Source of the DNA: an uncultured Desulfobacterales bacterium
GTDB taxonomy: Bacteria; Desulfobacterota; Desulfobacteria; Desulfobacterales; JAHEIW01
NCBI GenBank assembly: GCA_947259495.1
Contig: CAMYLV010000010.1
Span: forward strand, 159,513 to 223,512
Direction: 5' to 3'
DNA length: 64,000 nt
Shown: in pieces, positions 1-9,257 of the stretch
How positions within the stretch are numbered: the first letter of the stretch is position 1
Layout of the letters: the number at the start of each line of letters is the position of its first letter
Notes under the pieces: generated by a model
What the model saw: only the letters and a program-made list of their open reading frames with translations
Databases searched by the model: none
Told to the model about the DNA's origin: nothing
Translations under genes and position numbers: made by a program

Positions 1-469
1 CGGTGCGCGAATTTAAGTCCCACTCCCGCCAGGGAGCAATTACCTTGATGCCGGGATCAAGTGAAAGATAACCCAGTTCAAAACGAACCTGATCATTGCC
101 TTTACCGGTGGCACCGTGACTGACGGCATCGGCTTTTTCATGGTGAGCAATTTCGATCTGGCGCTTTGCAATCAGCGGTCTGGCCAGAGAAGTTCCCAGT
201 AAATACTGGCCCTCGTAAATGGCATTGGCACGAAAGGCCGGAAATACATAAGCGCTGACAAATTCCTCCGTCAGATCCTCAATATAAGCCTTGGCCGCTC
301 CGGTTTTATAAGCATTATTCTTGATCTGTTCCAGATCGTCTGCCTGGCCGATAGCAGCCGAAAAGGTGACCACCTCACATTGATAGGTTTCAATAAGCCA
401 CTTTAAAATAACCGATGTATCCAGCCCACCGGAATACGCCAGCACCACTTTGTTGATTTTAGCAGTCAA
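1..469 (-). CDS. argG: Argininosuccinate synthase, N-terminal part (runs off window)
   Basis: This gene is absent from the ORF track because it has a TTG start and no stop inside the window. Reading the minus strand from TTG at 469 gives [19 protein letters not shown], the ATP-pyrophosphatase P-loop (SGGLDTS) of ArgG, and continues to the family signatures [13 protein letters not shown] and WREWDLNSR at the window edge, with about 156 residues visible. ArgG joins citrulline and aspartate, using ATP, to make argininosuccinate in arginine synthesis. A GGAGG about 7 nt upstream of the TTG supports this start. It lies downstream of argB-argD-argF on the same strand, separated from argF by a structured spacer. 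Identity is very secure; only the C-terminal two thirds is missing because of the window boundary. Confidence 0.95.
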   Translation of the reverse strand, partial: MTAKINKVVLAYSGGLDTSVILKWLIETYQCEVVTFSAAIGQADDLEQIKNNAYKTGAAKAYIEDLTEEFVSAYVFPAFRANAIYEGQYLLGTSLARPLIAKRQIEIAHHEKADAVSHGATGKGNDQVRFELGYLSLDPGIKVIAPWREWDLNSRT

Positions 470-506
470 AATATATACCTCCGGTTAAGCGTTCTATCTT
501 CTTCCT

Positions 507-636
507 AAATTGAGCATTAGAATTCCATTTCAATAATAAGTGGTCGCTTTTTTAAATTTGAAACGCTCAATTTTGTACCTAAGTTGAGCCTTTGTCGAAG
601 TTGCCGTTTTTTTAATTTGAAACGCTCAACTTAGGT
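507..636. repeat. Two tandem hairpin units between argF and argG
   Basis: Two related stem-loops lie head to tail. Unit 1 pairs AAATTGAGC (507-515) with GCTCAATTT (565-573). Unit 2 pairs ACCTAAGTTGAGC (577-589) perfectly with GCTCAACTTAGGT (624-636), and its right arm overlaps the argF stop codon. The 3' halves also form a direct repeat, roughly TTTTTTAATTTGAAACGCTCAA. The stems differ between units, but by changes on both arms (AATT versus AACTT) that keep pairing. This suggests a structured repeat element or RNA-level element rather than chance. Its function is unknown; transcript stabilisation or attenuation between argF and argG is possible. Confidence 0.7.
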
Positions 637-1545
637 GCTTATAAGGATATCCAGTATGGCCTTGTGCATATGAAGCTTGTTCTCGGATTGATCCCAAACA
701 ACGGAATGAGGTCCTTCCAGAACCGCTTCGGTAATTTCTTCTTCTCGATGGGCCGGCAAGCAATGCAGCACAATCGCATCTTTGGCAGCTTTGTCCAGAA
801 GCGCTGTGTTCACCTGAAAAGGTGCAAAGATTTTCTGGCGGGCCTCCTGCTCGGCCTCCTGTCCCATACTGGCCCAGACATCCGTATTGACCACATCCGC
901 ATCTTTAACTGCTGCGATGGGATCCGAATTAAGGGTAATCCTGGCAGCCGGTTTTTTTGTGGCGTTGGCCACAATTTGCGCGTCCGGGAAATAATCCTCG
1001 GGACATGCCAGATGAAGTTCGAAACCCAAAGCGGCGGCGGCATTGATCCAGGATTGCGCCATATTGTTACCATCCCCGATCCAGGCGATTTTTATATTCT
1101 CAACAGACCCTTTGTATTCGATAACCGTCAGCAAATCGCTCAAAACCTGGCAGGGATGATGGGCATCTGTTAGGGCATTGATCACCGGAATGGTGGAAAA
1201 TTCCGCAAATTCTTCAATCGTTTCTTGAGAAAACGTACGAATCGCTAATGCATCCAGATAACGCGAAAGGACCCTGGCGGTATCTTTTATGGGTTCATCC
1301 CTCGACATTTGCGTATCTTTGGAGCTGATAAAAAGCGGCGAGCCGCCCAACTGCACCATGGCGGTCTCGAACGAGACCCGGGTGCGGGTCGACGGTTTAT
1401 CAAATAGAAGCCCGAGGCTTTTGCCGGTCTGCGATGGTTCGGCAATGCCTTTCTGCTTTTTTTCTTTAAGCTCAACTGCCCGCTTAAAAAACGCCTCAAA
1501 TTCTTCTTTGGTCAGATCGGCCAGACTCAGCAGATGTTTGCTCAT
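631..1545 (-). CDS. argF: Ornithine carbamoyltransferase
   Basis: At 304 residues it has normal anabolic OTCase length. It catalyses carbamoyl phosphate plus ornithine to citrulline in the cytoplasm. Visible signatures are the carbamoyl-phosphate loop KPSTRTRVSFE (about residue 50), the HPCQ motif (about residue 131) and the ornithine-binding HCLPAHREEE near residue 265. It follows argD on the minus strand with a 24-nt gap and precedes argG, so argB-argD-argF-argG is probably one operon. The stop codon lies inside an inverted repeat. Nothing is missing relative to the family and the assignment is firm. Confidence 0.96.
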   Translation of the reverse strand: MSKHLLSLADLTKEEFEAFFKRAVELKEKKQKGIAEPSQTGKSLGLLFDKPSTRTRVSFETAMVQLGGSPLFISSKDTQMSRDEPIKDTARVLSRYLDALAIRTFSQETIEEFAEFSTIPVINALTDAHHPCQVLSDLLTVIEYKGSVENIKIAWIGDGNNMAQSWINAAAALGFELHLACPEDYFPDAQIVANATKKPAARITLNSDPIAAVKDADVVNTDVWASMGQEAEQEARQKIFAPFQVNTALLDKAAKDAIVLHCLPAHREEEITEAVLEGPHSVVWDQSENKLHMHKAILDILIST

Positions 1546-1569
1546 AAATATACCCTTTGGATTTAAATT

Positions 1570-2766
1570 TTAGGAAGATACAGTCTCAGCCAATATTTTG
1601 TCGAGGCACGCTATCAGTTGATCAATTTCTGCTTTAGAAATGATCAGGGGCGGAATAAATCTTAAAATACGATCCTGAATACAATTGATTAAAAAGCCGT
1701 TTTGCATACATTGCTTCACGACCGGCGCACCGTCGATTTCAAGCTTCATGCCCAGCAACAGACCCCGCCCGCGCACATCTTCAATAATGGTATGCCGGTC
1801 TTTTAACGCGAGCAATTTTTCTTTGAAATACGCTCCGGTGGTTTTACTCTTTTCGATAACCCTGTCGTCCACCAGAATTTTACAAACCTCCAGGGCCGCT
1901 GACGTAACAATGGGGGTTCCGCCAAAAGTAGAAGCATGGGCGCCGGGTCCGAAAGCGGTGGCAATCGTTTCTCGGGCCAACATCGCCCCGATGGGCAATC
2001 CGTTGGCCAGCGCTTTGGCCAGGGTCATGATATCCGGTTCAATTCCAAAATGTTGATAGGCGAAAAGCTGCCCGGTGCGTCCCATGCCGGTCTGAATTTC
2101 ATCAAAAATTAACAGCGTCCCGGTTTCATCACAGATTTGTCTGACCGTTTGCAAATAATTCTCATCCGCTGAGCGAACACCGCCTTCACCCTGAATGGGT
2201 TCTAGCATAACGGCACAGGTAGAGGGCCCGATGCGGGCATTCAGCGCCGGGGTGTCATTGAAGGGCACAAAATCAAAACCTGCCAGGACCGGATCAAAAC
2301 CTTTTCTGATTTTTTCCTGACCCGTGGCCGAAAGGGTCGCCAGAGTGCGTCCATGAAACGAGCGCTCCATGGTGATGATTCGAAAGCGGTCTGCTTCTCC
2401 GCGGTCTTTGAAGTATTTGCGCGCCAGTTTAATGGCCGCCTCATTAGCTTCGGCTCCGCTGTTGCCAAAAAAAACACGGTCAGCAAAACTGTTTTCCACC
2501 AACCAGGCAGCCAGATCCACCTGGGGCAATGTATAATACAGATTCGATACATGCAGCAGCGTTTCGATCTGTCGGGAAACAGCTTTGCTGATGCGTGGGT
2601 GGGCATGGCCCAGATTGCACACCGCGATTCCGGCTACAAAGTCCGTGTAAGATCGGCCGGCCGTGTCCCAGAGCTGACAGCCACGTCCCTTCTCAAAAGC
2701 AACCGGAAACCGTTGATAGGTGGCCGCCATAACTTTATCGGCGAGTTGCATGAGCGCTGCAGTCAT
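1570..2766 (-). CDS. argD: Acetylornithine aminotransferase
   Basis: This is a 398-residue class-III PLP-dependent aminotransferase. It transfers an amino group from glutamate to N-acetylglutamate semialdehyde in arginine synthesis, and the same enzyme often serves lysine synthesis through succinyl-DAP. Visible features are [17 protein letters not shown], the [13 protein letters not shown] block, and the PLP-lysine segment [14 protein letters not shown]. The start overlaps the argB stop by 4 nt, which indicates translational coupling. The operon context (argB upstream, argF downstream) favours ArgD over other ornithine or GABA aminotransferases. Confidence 0.95.
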   Translation of the reverse strand: MTAALMQLADKVMAATYQRFPVAFEKGRGCQLWDTAGRSYTDFVAGIAVCNLGHAHPRISKAVSRQIETLLHVSNLYYTLPQVDLAAWLVENSFADRVFFGNSGAEANEAAIKLARKYFKDRGEADRFRIITMERSFHGRTLATLSATGQEKIRKGFDPVLAGFDFVPFNDTPALNARIGPSTCAVMLEPIQGEGGVRSADENYLQTVRQICDETGTLLIFDEIQTGMGRTGQLFAYQHFGIEPDIMTLAKALANGLPIGAMLARETIATAFGPGAHASTFGGTPIVTSAALEVCKILVDDRVIEKSKTTGAYFKEKLLALKDRHTIIEDVRGRGLLLGMKLEIDGAPVVKQCMQNGFLINCIQDRILRFIPPLIISKAEIDQLIACLDKILAETVSS

Positions 2767-3659
2767 GCTGTCACCTCCGTTCCGATGCCACTGTCGGTAA
2801 ACAATTCCAACAGAATGGAATGCCGCTGGGTGCCATTGATGATCTGAACTTTTTCAACGCCATTTTCGATCGCTTTAAGACCGTATTCAATCTTGGGGAT
2901 CATACCGCCTGAAATACCCTGCGCGTCAATCATCTTTTTAATCTGCCGCGCGTTAATTGAACTGATCAATTGACCGTCGGCGTCCAAAACGCCATCCACA
3001 TCCGTGAGCAATACAAGGCGGCCAGCTTTAAGCGCCATCGCGATACGACTGGCCACCAGATCTGCATTGATATTGAAAGTTTCTCCGGCCTTGCCGGCAC
3101 CCACCGGTGCAATAATAGGGATAAAGCCCCGCTGAGTGAGCGTATCGATAATTTCGGAATTGATGCAGGTGACCTCCCCGACCAGACCCGGATCAATAAT
3201 TTCCGGTGGCTTATTGTTGTCTGGCTGTTGCACGATCTGGAGCTTCTGGGCTTGAATCAGTCCTCCGTCTTTGCCGCTCAGACCGACAGCCTTACCTCCC
3301 TGCTGATTGATCTGGTGAACGATTGCTTTGTTGACCTTGCCGCCCAAAACCATTTCAACCACATCCATGGTGCGTTCATCGGTCAGGCGCATACCGCGCA
3401 CAAATTGGGGTCGAATACCCATCTGGTCCAGCACCGAATTGATCTGAGGTCCCCCGCCGTGCACCACAACCGGATTGAGACCGATAAATTTTAGCAGGGT
3501 AATATCGCGGGCGAAATCTTGCTTGAGCTGTTCATCGACCATGGCGTGTCCGCCGTATTTGATCACGATCGTCATTCCATAAAAGCGCCGAATATAGGGC
3601 AGCGCCTCTATGAGAATGTCGGCGACACTGGGGGTCGAGGCATTTTTGTTTTGGGTCAT
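2763..3659 (-). CDS. argB: Acetylglutamate kinase
   Basis: This 298-residue amino-acid kinase phosphorylates N-acetylglutamate, the second step of arginine synthesis. It carries the family elements [10 protein letters not shown] at the N-terminus, VVHGGGPQI, and the LLTDVDGV and GGMIPKIE segments in the C-terminal ATP-binding half. The N-terminal helix [20 protein letters not shown] resembles arginine-inhibitable hexameric enzymes, so feedback inhibition is plausible but is an inference. It is the first arg gene in this run, and a 107-nt gap separates it from hslU upstream. The start at 3659 matches the normal family N-terminus. Confidence 0.95.
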   Translation of the reverse strand: MTQNKNASTPSVADILIEALPYIRRFYGMTIVIKYGGHAMVDEQLKQDFARDITLLKFIGLNPVVVHGGGPQINSVLDQMGIRPQFVRGMRLTDERTMDVVEMVLGGKVNKAIVHQINQQGGKAVGLSGKDGGLIQAQKLQIVQQPDNNKPPEIIDPGLVGEVTCINSEIIDTLTQRGFIPIIAPVGAGKAGETFNINADLVASRIAMALKAGRLVLLTDVDGVLDADGQLISSINARQIKKMIDAQGISGGMIPKIEYGLKAIENGVEKVQIINGTQRHSILLELFTDSGIGTEVTA

Positions 3660-3766
3660 TTTAGCTTAATTAAAATTGGCTCGGTTATGTTTTCCCGTTC
3701 GGCAGTGAAGCATACTCAGATAAGGACAAAGTGCATAGCGCATGCGTTGAAAATAGGAATTAAAAA

Positions 3767-5140
3767 CTAAAGGATGTAGCGACTCAGATCCTCATCGTCC
3801 TTTATTTCTTGCAACTTGGATTCCACATCATTTTTGCCGATTACTATTCGCTTTTTTGTTACGTCCGGTGCTTCGAAAAGAATGTCTTCCAGCAGACGTT
3901 CCATAACGGTCTGCAGCCTGCGGGCGCCGATATTCTCGGTACGATTGTTGACCTCTTCGGCAATCCTGGCGATGGCTTCAACCGCATCTTCTTCAAAGGC
4001 AACGTCAACGCCTTCAGTCTTTAATAGGGCCACATACTGCAACAACAGGGCATTTTTGGGTTCCGTTAAAATCCTGATAAACTCATTTTTGCCCAGAGCA
4101 TCCAGCTCAACGCGAATAGGAAAACGGCCCTGCAGTTCTGGGATTAAATCAGAGGGTTTGACTGTATGGAATGCGCCGGAAGCCACAAACAAAATATGAT
4201 CGGTTTTTACAGGCCCATATTTGGTCGTCACGGTGGATCCTTCAACAATAGGCAACAAATCTCTCTGAACCCCTTCCCGGGACACATCCGGACCCTGACC
4301 GCTGTTACGCCCAGCAATTTTGTCGATCTCATCAAGAAAAATAATTCCCGATTGTTCGACCTTTTTAATGGCCTTTTTGACGACTTTATCCATATCCACT
4401 AGCCCCTGCACCTCTTCTTGAGCCATGATTTCCATCGCCTCGGGCACCTTTACCTTTCGCCGTTTGGTGGATTTGGGGAATGCACCGCCCAGCATATCTT
4501 TAAAGTTAATGCCCATCTCTTCCATACCGATATTTGAAAAAATTTCAACCATCGGCATGCTGCGATCAGTCACATCCAAATCGACAAATCGATTATTCAG
4601 TTTGCCGCGGCGCAGCATATTTCGCAGTTTTTCCCGGGTTGACGATGACTCTTCATTTGCGGAAGTGACCAGTTCAAATTGAACTTCTTTTGGTTCTTCG
4701 GTCCGCGGTGTCGCCGGCTCACCTGATTTCGGCAGTAATAAATCCAGCATTCGTTCTTCAGCAACCTGCCAGGCTTTATCTTTTACCGCCTCCCTTTCCC
4801 GTGATTTAAGGGCATTAATCGTCAATTCGAGTAGATCTCTGACCATAGACTCAACATCGCGACCGACATAGCCCACTTCGGTAAATTTGGAGGCTTCCAC
4901 TTTTGAAAAGGGGGAATCCGTCAGCCGGGATAAGCGTCTGGCAATTTCGGTCTTACCGACGCCCGTAGGGCCGATTAAAATAATGTTTTTAGGTGCAATC
5001 TCATCCCGCAAATCTTCAGGAACCTGCTGGCGGCGCCAACGGTTGCGCAATGCAATGGCAACCGAGCGTTTGGCTTTGTCCTGGCCGATAATGTATTTAT
5101 CCAGTTCTTCGACAACCTCTGAGGGCTTTAATGGGTTCAT
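3767..5140 (-). CDS. hslU: ATP-dependent protease ATPase subunit HslU (ClpY)
   Basis: This 457-residue AAA+ unfoldase feeds substrates to the HslV peptidase in the cytoplasm. The N-terminus ([20 protein letters not shown]) is typical, followed by Walker [15 protein letters not shown] near residue 57 and Walker [11 protein letters not shown] near residue 267. The intervening I-domain is of variable sequence (about 110-245), and the C-terminus ends in YIL, which family members insert into HslV pockets. It starts one nucleotide after the hslV stop, so the two are transcribed together. All key motifs are intact. Confidence 0.97.
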   Translation of the reverse strand: MNPLKPSEVVEELDKYIIGQDKAKRSVAIALRNRWRRQQVPEDLRDEIAPKNIILIGPTGVGKTEIARRLSRLTDSPFSKVEASKFTEVGYVGRDVESMVRDLLELTINALKSREREAVKDKAWQVAEERMLDLLLPKSGEPATPRTEEPKEVQFELVTSANEESSSTREKLRNMLRRGKLNNRFVDLDVTDRSMPMVEIFSNIGMEEMGINFKDMLGGAFPKSTKRRKVKVPEAMEIMAQEEVQGLVDMDKVVKKAIKKVEQSGIIFLDEIDKIAGRNSGQGPDVSREGVQRDLLPIVEGSTVTTKYGPVKTDHILFVASGAFHTVKPSDLIPELQGRFPIRVELDALGKNEFIRILTEPKNALLLQYVALLKTEGVDVAFEEDAVEAIARIAEEVNNRTENIGARRLQTVMERLLEDILFEAPDVTKKRIVIGKNDVESKLQEIKDDEDLSRYIL

Positions 5141-5671
5141 TTAGAGTTCCTCTACCAAGATATGCGCATTGGTAAACACACATATTGATGCCGCAATCTT
5201 CATGGCTTCTTCGACAATTTTACGGGCACTGATTTCCGCATGCTCGGTAAGGGCCAATGCCGCTGCTTGTGCAGCAACCCCCCCGGATCCAATTCCGATG
5301 ATCGCTTGATCCGGTTCAATCACATCACCGTTGCCGGAAATCAGATACATATGTTTGGCATCCACGGCAATCATGAGCGCTTCCAGACGTCTTAAATATT
5401 TGTCGGTTCGCCAGTCCCGGGCCAGTTCAACAGCCGCGCGAGTCAGATTTCCGTTGTACTGTTCGAGTTTGTGTTCCAGACGTTCAGAAAGATTCAAAGC
5501 ATCAGCTGTGGCGCCGGCAAATCCGACAATAATTTTATGCTGATAAATTTTTCTGACTTTTTTGGCCTGATGTTTGATGATGGTGTTGTTCAGCGTAATC
5601 TGACCATCACCGGCAACCGCCGCTTTGCCTTTGTGTCTGACGGCTAAAATAGTGGTTCCATGCATGTTCAT
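5141..5671 (-). CDS. hslV: ATP-dependent protease peptidase subunit HslV (ClpQ)
   Basis: This is the N-terminal-threonine peptidase of the HslVU proteasome-like complex. The ORF track opens at a GTG at 5719, but the ATG at 5671 is preferred: it gives MNMHGTTILAVRHKG, in which the TTI threonine becomes the nucleophile after propeptide removal, and AGAGGG lies about 6 nt upstream. The extra 16 codons of the track ORF overlap an intergenic repeat (see 5682-5708), which further argues against them. AGDGQ and the VGFAGATADA glycine-rich motif are present. It is coupled with hslU downstream and xerC upstream, as in the Bacillus codVWX arrangement. Confidence 0.95.
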   Translation of the reverse strand: MNMHGTTILAVRHKGKAAVAGDGQITLNNTIIKHQAKKVRKIYQHKIIVGFAGATADALNLSERLEHKLEQYNGNLTRAAVELARDWRTDKYLRRLEALMIAVDAKHMYLISGNGDVIEPDQAIIGIGSGGVAAQAAALALTEHAEISARKIVEEAMKIAASICVFTNAHILVEEL

Positions 5672-5681
5672 CGGATCCCTC

Positions 5682-5708
5682 TTATAGTGGTTGTAAAAAA
5701 CGTTCCGA
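5682..5708 (+). repeat. Partial copy of a dispersed hairpin repeat (copy E)
   Basis: The segment TTATAGTGGTTGTAAAAAAC followed by GTTCCG matches the middle of the longer repeat at 20857-20955 (GTTGTAGCAAAAAAACGTCCCG). Only the left half is retained here, just upstream of the hslV start. It is one of five recognisable copies or fragments in the window. Its function is unknown. Confidence 0.45.
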
Positions 5709-5893
5709 TTAGATAACACCAGAATTTAGTACGATTCGAAGGCTTTCATAGGCAAAGATCCTCATCCATTTTCAGACAAAATTCAGGTTACATGCTGCGG
5801 CAATATGGATAGCCAGCCTTTGAGCAAGGCAGCACCCGCAGCCCATTATGATCCACTTATCTGAATATTTCCATATTTATTTACCTAACCGGA

Positions 5894-6829
5894 TTACTTC
5901 CGGGGGTGCGCCTTGTCGTAAGTTTCCATTAAATGATCAATACTGACATGCGTATATTTCTGAGTCGTCGAAAGACTTTTGTGTCCTAAAAGCTCTTGCA
6001 CCGCACGTAAATCTGCTCCCGCATCCAGCATGTGGGTGGCAAAGGTATGCCGCAGAGCATGGGGCGACACCGGTGTCAAAAGGCCCACGGCGGCGACCAG
6101 TTTTTTTAAAATTCTGGCAACCGAGCGTGACGTCAACCGTTTGTTGAACCGGTTTAAGAATAAAGGACCATTGGTTGCGGCTTCCAGACCGATTTGCTTT
6201 TGCAGCCGGCTGCGATAGACCTTTATGGCGGTTAACGCCTTCTGACCAACGGGTACCATTCGCTGTTGATTGCCCTTGCCGAGCACCCGTATCACGGCTG
6301 CTTCAAAATCCACATCCGCCAAATTCATCTGGGTAAGCTCGGAAACGCGAATGCCGCTGGTGTAAAGGGTTTCAAAAATGGCACGGTTTCTTAAATCCAG
6401 CAGGGTATCGGTCTGGATTGAATCCAGCAGCCGAAACATTTCATCAACCGAGAGATAAACCGGTATTGTTTTATCCTGTTTGGGCGTCATAACGTGCTCG
6501 GCCGGATTCTCGGATAGAAACCCTCTTTTTTCTAAAAACTTGAAAAAAGATCGAATTGCTGAAAGCTTGCGGGCAACTGTCGTTTTTTTGTTCTTGCGGT
6601 GCAAAAAACCCAGATAACCCCTGATCATTATCCCGTCAATCTGTTTTAAATCCACTACATGTGGGCGTTTCTGAGGAGCTTTCATAGACCGATGGAAACC
6701 GGTCGCAAAAGAAAAAAAATCTTTGAGATCCTTCCGGTACGCGCGGCAGGTATGATCTGAATACCCTTTTTCCGTGACAAGGGATTCTATAAACGAACCG
6801 ATCAACGGATTTTCCGGATGGGATTCCAT
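5894..6829 (-). CDS. xerC: Tyrosine recombinase XerC-type
   Basis: At 311 residues it has typical Xer length. It has an N-terminal SAM-like core-binding domain (about 10-105) and a C-terminal catalytic domain with the expected residues: Arg in TSGIRVSEL, Lys in VLGKGNQQR, HALRHTFATHML (HxxR), His in LLGHKSL, and the nucleophile Tyr in TQKYTHV. Xer proteins resolve chromosome dimers at dif near the terminus. Its place directly upstream of hslVU is shared with Bacillus codV and argues for a housekeeping XerC rather than a phage integrase, although XerD cannot be excluded from sequence alone. No dif-like site was identified in the window. Confidence 0.88.
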   Translation of the reverse strand: MESHPENPLIGSFIESLVTEKGYSDHTCRAYRKDLKDFFSFATGFHRSMKAPQKRPHVVDLKQIDGIMIRGYLGFLHRKNKKTTVARKLSAIRSFFKFLEKRGFLSENPAEHVMTPKQDKTIPVYLSVDEMFRLLDSIQTDTLLDLRNRAIFETLYTSGIRVSELTQMNLADVDFEAAVIRVLGKGNQQRMVPVGQKALTAIKVYRSRLQKQIGLEAATNGPLFLNRFNKRLTSRSVARILKKLVAAVGLLTPVSPHALRHTFATHMLDAGADLRAVQELLGHKSLSTTQKYTHVSIDHLMETYDKAHPRK

Positions 6830-6843
6830 ACGAAGTTTCTCTT

Positions 6844-7416
6844 TTAGAACACAAGCAGTTTTTGCAATTCATGCCAAGAGCCCACCTCAACAAACGGGTG
6901 TTGCTCGCGATTCCAGGGCTGCCGGAATAGAACCGGTTGTATGCCGGCAGCCTGAAGCAAAAAACAGGTTTCGAGTCGATCATCGACAAAATATTCAATT
7001 TGGCGTTGCTGAAGAATGCCGACTTTGGCCGCATGTGAGCCCGTGGCGATGATTTCAATCGAGGCCGGATTCAGGTGCAGCCTTTCGTTGACCCAACCAT
7101 CCAACGGACCCGCATAGGGGCGTGCGGTTACAAACATCAAAGGCCCGTATTGTCTTCCCAGATGAGACAACACGTCCGACGCCCCTGCAATCGGATTCAA
7201 GGGCATTTTGTAGTTTCCATCCAGGATACGGGATACGACGGCATCGATGGTCTTGGGTTCGATATCGAGACAGTCCGCCAGATTATAACAGGTAATATCT
7301 TCATATGTGATGCTGTTGAGGTTAAACTCCTGTCGGGCGATTTCAAGAAACAGGGTCATCGTATCAGCAACCACACCGTCGATATCAAAGGCAACTGAAG
7401 CTGGATCAATCATCAT
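6844..7416 (-). CDS. HAD-superfamily hydrolase (5'-nucleotidase-like)
   Basis: This 190-residue protein begins with the HAD motif I FDIDGVVADT, in which the first Asp is the nucleophile and the second the acid/base. Motif II is probably MFVTARP (about residue 98), and EYFVDDRLET (about residue 145) supplies the acidic motif IV. The small size and helical cap resemble the 5'(3')-deoxyribonucleotidase/NT5C branch and uncharacterised HAD proteins of anaerobes. The substrate cannot be deduced. It ends 14 nt before the xerC start, so co-transcription with xerC-hslVU is likely. Confidence 0.7.
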   Translation of the reverse strand: MMIDPASVAFDIDGVVADTMTLFLEIARQEFNLNSITYEDITCYNLADCLDIEPKTIDAVVSRILDGNYKMPLNPIAGASDVLSHLGRQYGPLMFVTARPYAGPLDGWVNERLHLNPASIEIIATGSHAAKVGILQQRQIEYFVDDRLETCFLLQAAGIQPVLFRQPWNREQHPFVEVGSWHELQKLLVF

Positions 7417-7422
7417 CGGTAT

Positions 7423-7584
7423 CCGTTATGGGTTATGGGTTATTTGTTATGCATTCAATGATCAGTGGGTTTGATTGTATAACCCCGGCTGTTCGAAAAT
7501 TCTGCGCTGGGTGTTTACCAACACTAATTTGTCCCCAAAGGGCGGTCGAATCCTGTTAACGAATAACCCGTAACGAATAACCCG
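7423..7584. repeat. Inverted pair of GTTATnnGTTAT-type repeats in a gene-free spacer
   Basis: The 172-nt spacer has GTTATGGGTTATGGGTTATTT near its left end (7423-7450) and the complementary-type GTTAACGAATAACCCGTAACG run near its right end (7555-7584). Together they form a loose inverted repeat about 130 nt across. A third, single copy (GTTATTCGTTATTGGTTATT) occurs at 20568-20593 after rfbD. These are probably dispersed intergenic repeats. No gene is seen in the spacer. Confidence 0.45.
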
Positions 7585-7588
7585 CTCT

Positions 7589-8167
7589 TTAAGCCGCAGC
7601 TCGCCGGGTTTTCTTTTTTAACCTGGAAATACGACGTCTGAAAATGGTGGCCTTTTTCTTATCTTTGGCCTCCAGCGCCGCCTGACGTTCCGCTTTCAAG
7701 GTCTTGATCTTTAGCTTCAAGTCCCGCGTGCTGGCAGCTGCTTTTTTTGCCGGTTCGTCTTTGATGCCCTTTGCTTCTTTGATTTCGCTGATTAATTCAG
7801 CTTTTTTCATAGCGTGCACACCGGCAATTCCCGGTATGTCTTTGGCCATCTCCCGGAGTTCTTTGACCGTCATCTTATCCAGGGGTTTTTCCTGGGCTAT
7901 CACTGGCTTTTTCGTATCCTCGGCTGGCTTTTCCGCTGTTGCTTCCGGCTTCTCCTCGGCTTGCGCAGAAGTCTCCCGGGTTTCGGCCGGCTTCTCCTCG
8001 GCTTTTGCTGCTGCCTCCTGGGTTTCAGCCGGCTTCTTCTCGGCTTTTGCTGCTGCCTCCTGGGTTTCAGCCGGCTTCTCGTCGGCTTTTGCTGCCGCGT
8101 GGGTTTCCTCCCCTGTATCCGCGGTTTTCTCTGATTTCTCCTTGGCTTTCTCGGGCTGCTCACTCAT
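7589..8167 (-). CDS. Rho-N/SAP-like domain protein with 14-residue Ala-Lys-Pro-Glu repeats
   Basis: The track ORF begins at 8218, but an ATG at 8167 (MSEQPEKAKEK) with AAAGGAG upstream is a better start, giving 192 residues. The N-terminal half is low-complexity, with about four 14-residue units of the type AEKKPAETQEAAAK, the last two degraded. A compact domain follows: KMTVKELREMAKDIPGIAG then MKKAELISEIKEAKGI, resembling the Rho N-terminal/SAP helix-extension-helix that binds nucleic acids. The C-terminus is a strongly basic coiled coil ending KKKTRRAAA. Such architecture suggests a nucleoid- or RNA-associated protein, but the role is unknown. The repeat tract is prone to length variation. 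Confidence 0.65.
   Translation of the reverse strand: MSEQPEKAKEKSEKTADTGEETHAAAKADEKPAETQEAAAKAEKKPAETQEAAAKAEEKPAETRETSAQAEEKPEATAEKPAEDTKKPVIAQEKPLDKMTVKELREMAKDIPGIAGVHAMKKAELISEIKEAKGIKDEPAKKAAASTRDLKLKIKTLKAERQAALEAKDKKKATIFRRRISRLKKKTRRAAA
7945..8112. repeat. 42-bp in-frame tandem repeat in the Rho-N-like gene
   Basis: On the plus strand the phrase GCTGCTGCCTCCTGGGTTTC recurs with a 42-bp period, with further degenerate units to the left. It encodes the 14-residue repeats of the overlapping protein. At least two units are nearly identical, which indicates recent duplication. The boundaries given are approximate. Confidence 0.75.
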
Positions 8168-8316
8168 TTGTCTCGATCTCCTTTTTGCGTTTATTGAAAG
8201 CACAAGCGGAGGCTGCAAAGCCTCCGCCTATGGATGATGCAGGACCTATCGATTTTTCAATTTATGACAAAAATTAAAATTGCCAGATATCAAAATAAAC
8301 CGATACGTTCAATCAT

Positions 8317-9081
8317 TTATTCTTTATCGCCCCTGTCTAGAAGGCGTGCAAAGGGCTTGAATAGGTCCATCGGAAGCGGAAAGATCACTGTCGAATTGCT
8401 TTCGGTGGACATTTCATTCATGGTTTGCAGATACCTGAGCTGCAGGGCTGTGGGGTGTTGCTCGATGATCGCGGACGCCTCGGCCAATTTGGCGGCCGCC
8501 TGAAATTCACCCTCGGCATTGATGACTTTGGCGCGCCGTTCCCGTTCGGCCTCAGCCTGGCGTGCAATCGCGCGCTGCATCTCTGAAGGCAAGTCAATAT
8601 GTTTGAGCTCCACTGTGGCGACTTTGATGCCCCACGGATCCGTATGCGTATCCAGTATCTCCTGCAGTTCCGTGTTGATTTTTTCCCTTTCGGACAGCAG
8701 ATCATCCAGTTCTGACTGTCCGCATACACTTCGCAAGGTGGTCTGGGCCAGCTGAGACATGGCGTAACTGTAATTTTCAACTTCAATGATCGCTTTGATG
8801 GGATCGATCACTCTAAAATAGATAACGGCATTGACCTTGACTGAGACGTTGTCTCTTGTAATCACGTCTTGCGGATCCACATCCATGGCAACCAGACGCA
8901 AGCTCACCTTTATCATTTTATCAATCAGCGGAATTAGAATGATCAGCCCCGGCCCTTTGGCAGCGAGGACACGACCCAGCCTGAATATCACGCCGCGCTC
9001 ATATTCGTTAAGTATTCGCAAAGCCGCCGACAGGAAAAAGATAACCAGCACAAGAATGACAATAGGCGTGAAAATGCTCAT
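8317..9081 (-). CDS. Slipin (stomatin/SPFH family membrane protein)
   Basis: This 254-residue protein has a single N-terminal membrane segment (about residues 6-24), followed by an SPFH/band-7 domain. [13 protein letters not shown] is the classical stomatin opening, and [24 protein letters not shown] and a coiled-coil region rich in [13 protein letters not shown] follow. Slipins form ring-like oligomers in membranes and partner with NfeD proteins. The nfeD-like gene lies directly upstream on the same strand, matching the widespread NfeD-slipin pair. The start ATG has GAGGATAGC upstream. The cellular role is not established; membrane-domain or protease scaffolding is inferred. Confidence 0.9.
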   Translation of the reverse strand: MSIFTPIVILVLVIFFLSAALRILNEYERGVIFRLGRVLAAKGPGLIILIPLIDKMIKVSLRLVAMDVDPQDVITRDNVSVKVNAVIYFRVIDPIKAIIEVENYSYAMSQLAQTTLRSVCGQSELDDLLSEREKINTELQEILDTHTDPWGIKVATVELKHIDLPSEMQRAIARQAEAERERRAKVINAEGEFQAAAKLAEASAIIEQHPTALQLRYLQTMNEMSTESNSTVIFPLPMDLFKPFARLLDRGDKE

Positions 9082-9257
9082 GCTATCCTCCTTATATCGC
9101 GTAATGGGTGAATGGGACGAGTTGGTTATGGCTTAGCACTAACGGACGCAATACTCAAGTCAAACATCCGCCGGTTGCCAGCCAGCCCACTGGAAATTCG
9201 ATTCCGGATATTTTTTGCGGCCCCCCGGCTAAAACCGCCGCTTTGCGCCCCTGGAAG

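Noticed and set aside
5672-5719. N-terminal extension of HslV in the ORF track (MLSNRNVFYNHYKRDP)
   Set aside because: It overlaps a dispersed repeat, starts at GTG without a ribosome site, and the family starts at the MNMHGTTIL segment with a good ribosome site.
5894-6829. Phage-type integrase
   Set aside because: Length, motifs and the position next to hslVU fit a housekeeping XerC; no phage genes or att-like duplications are nearby.
7704-8277. Long plus-strand ORFs rich in Phe, Gly, Leu and Ser opposite the Rho-N-like gene
   Set aside because: They are antisense shadows of the repeat tract; the minus-strand protein has a domain and ribosome site.
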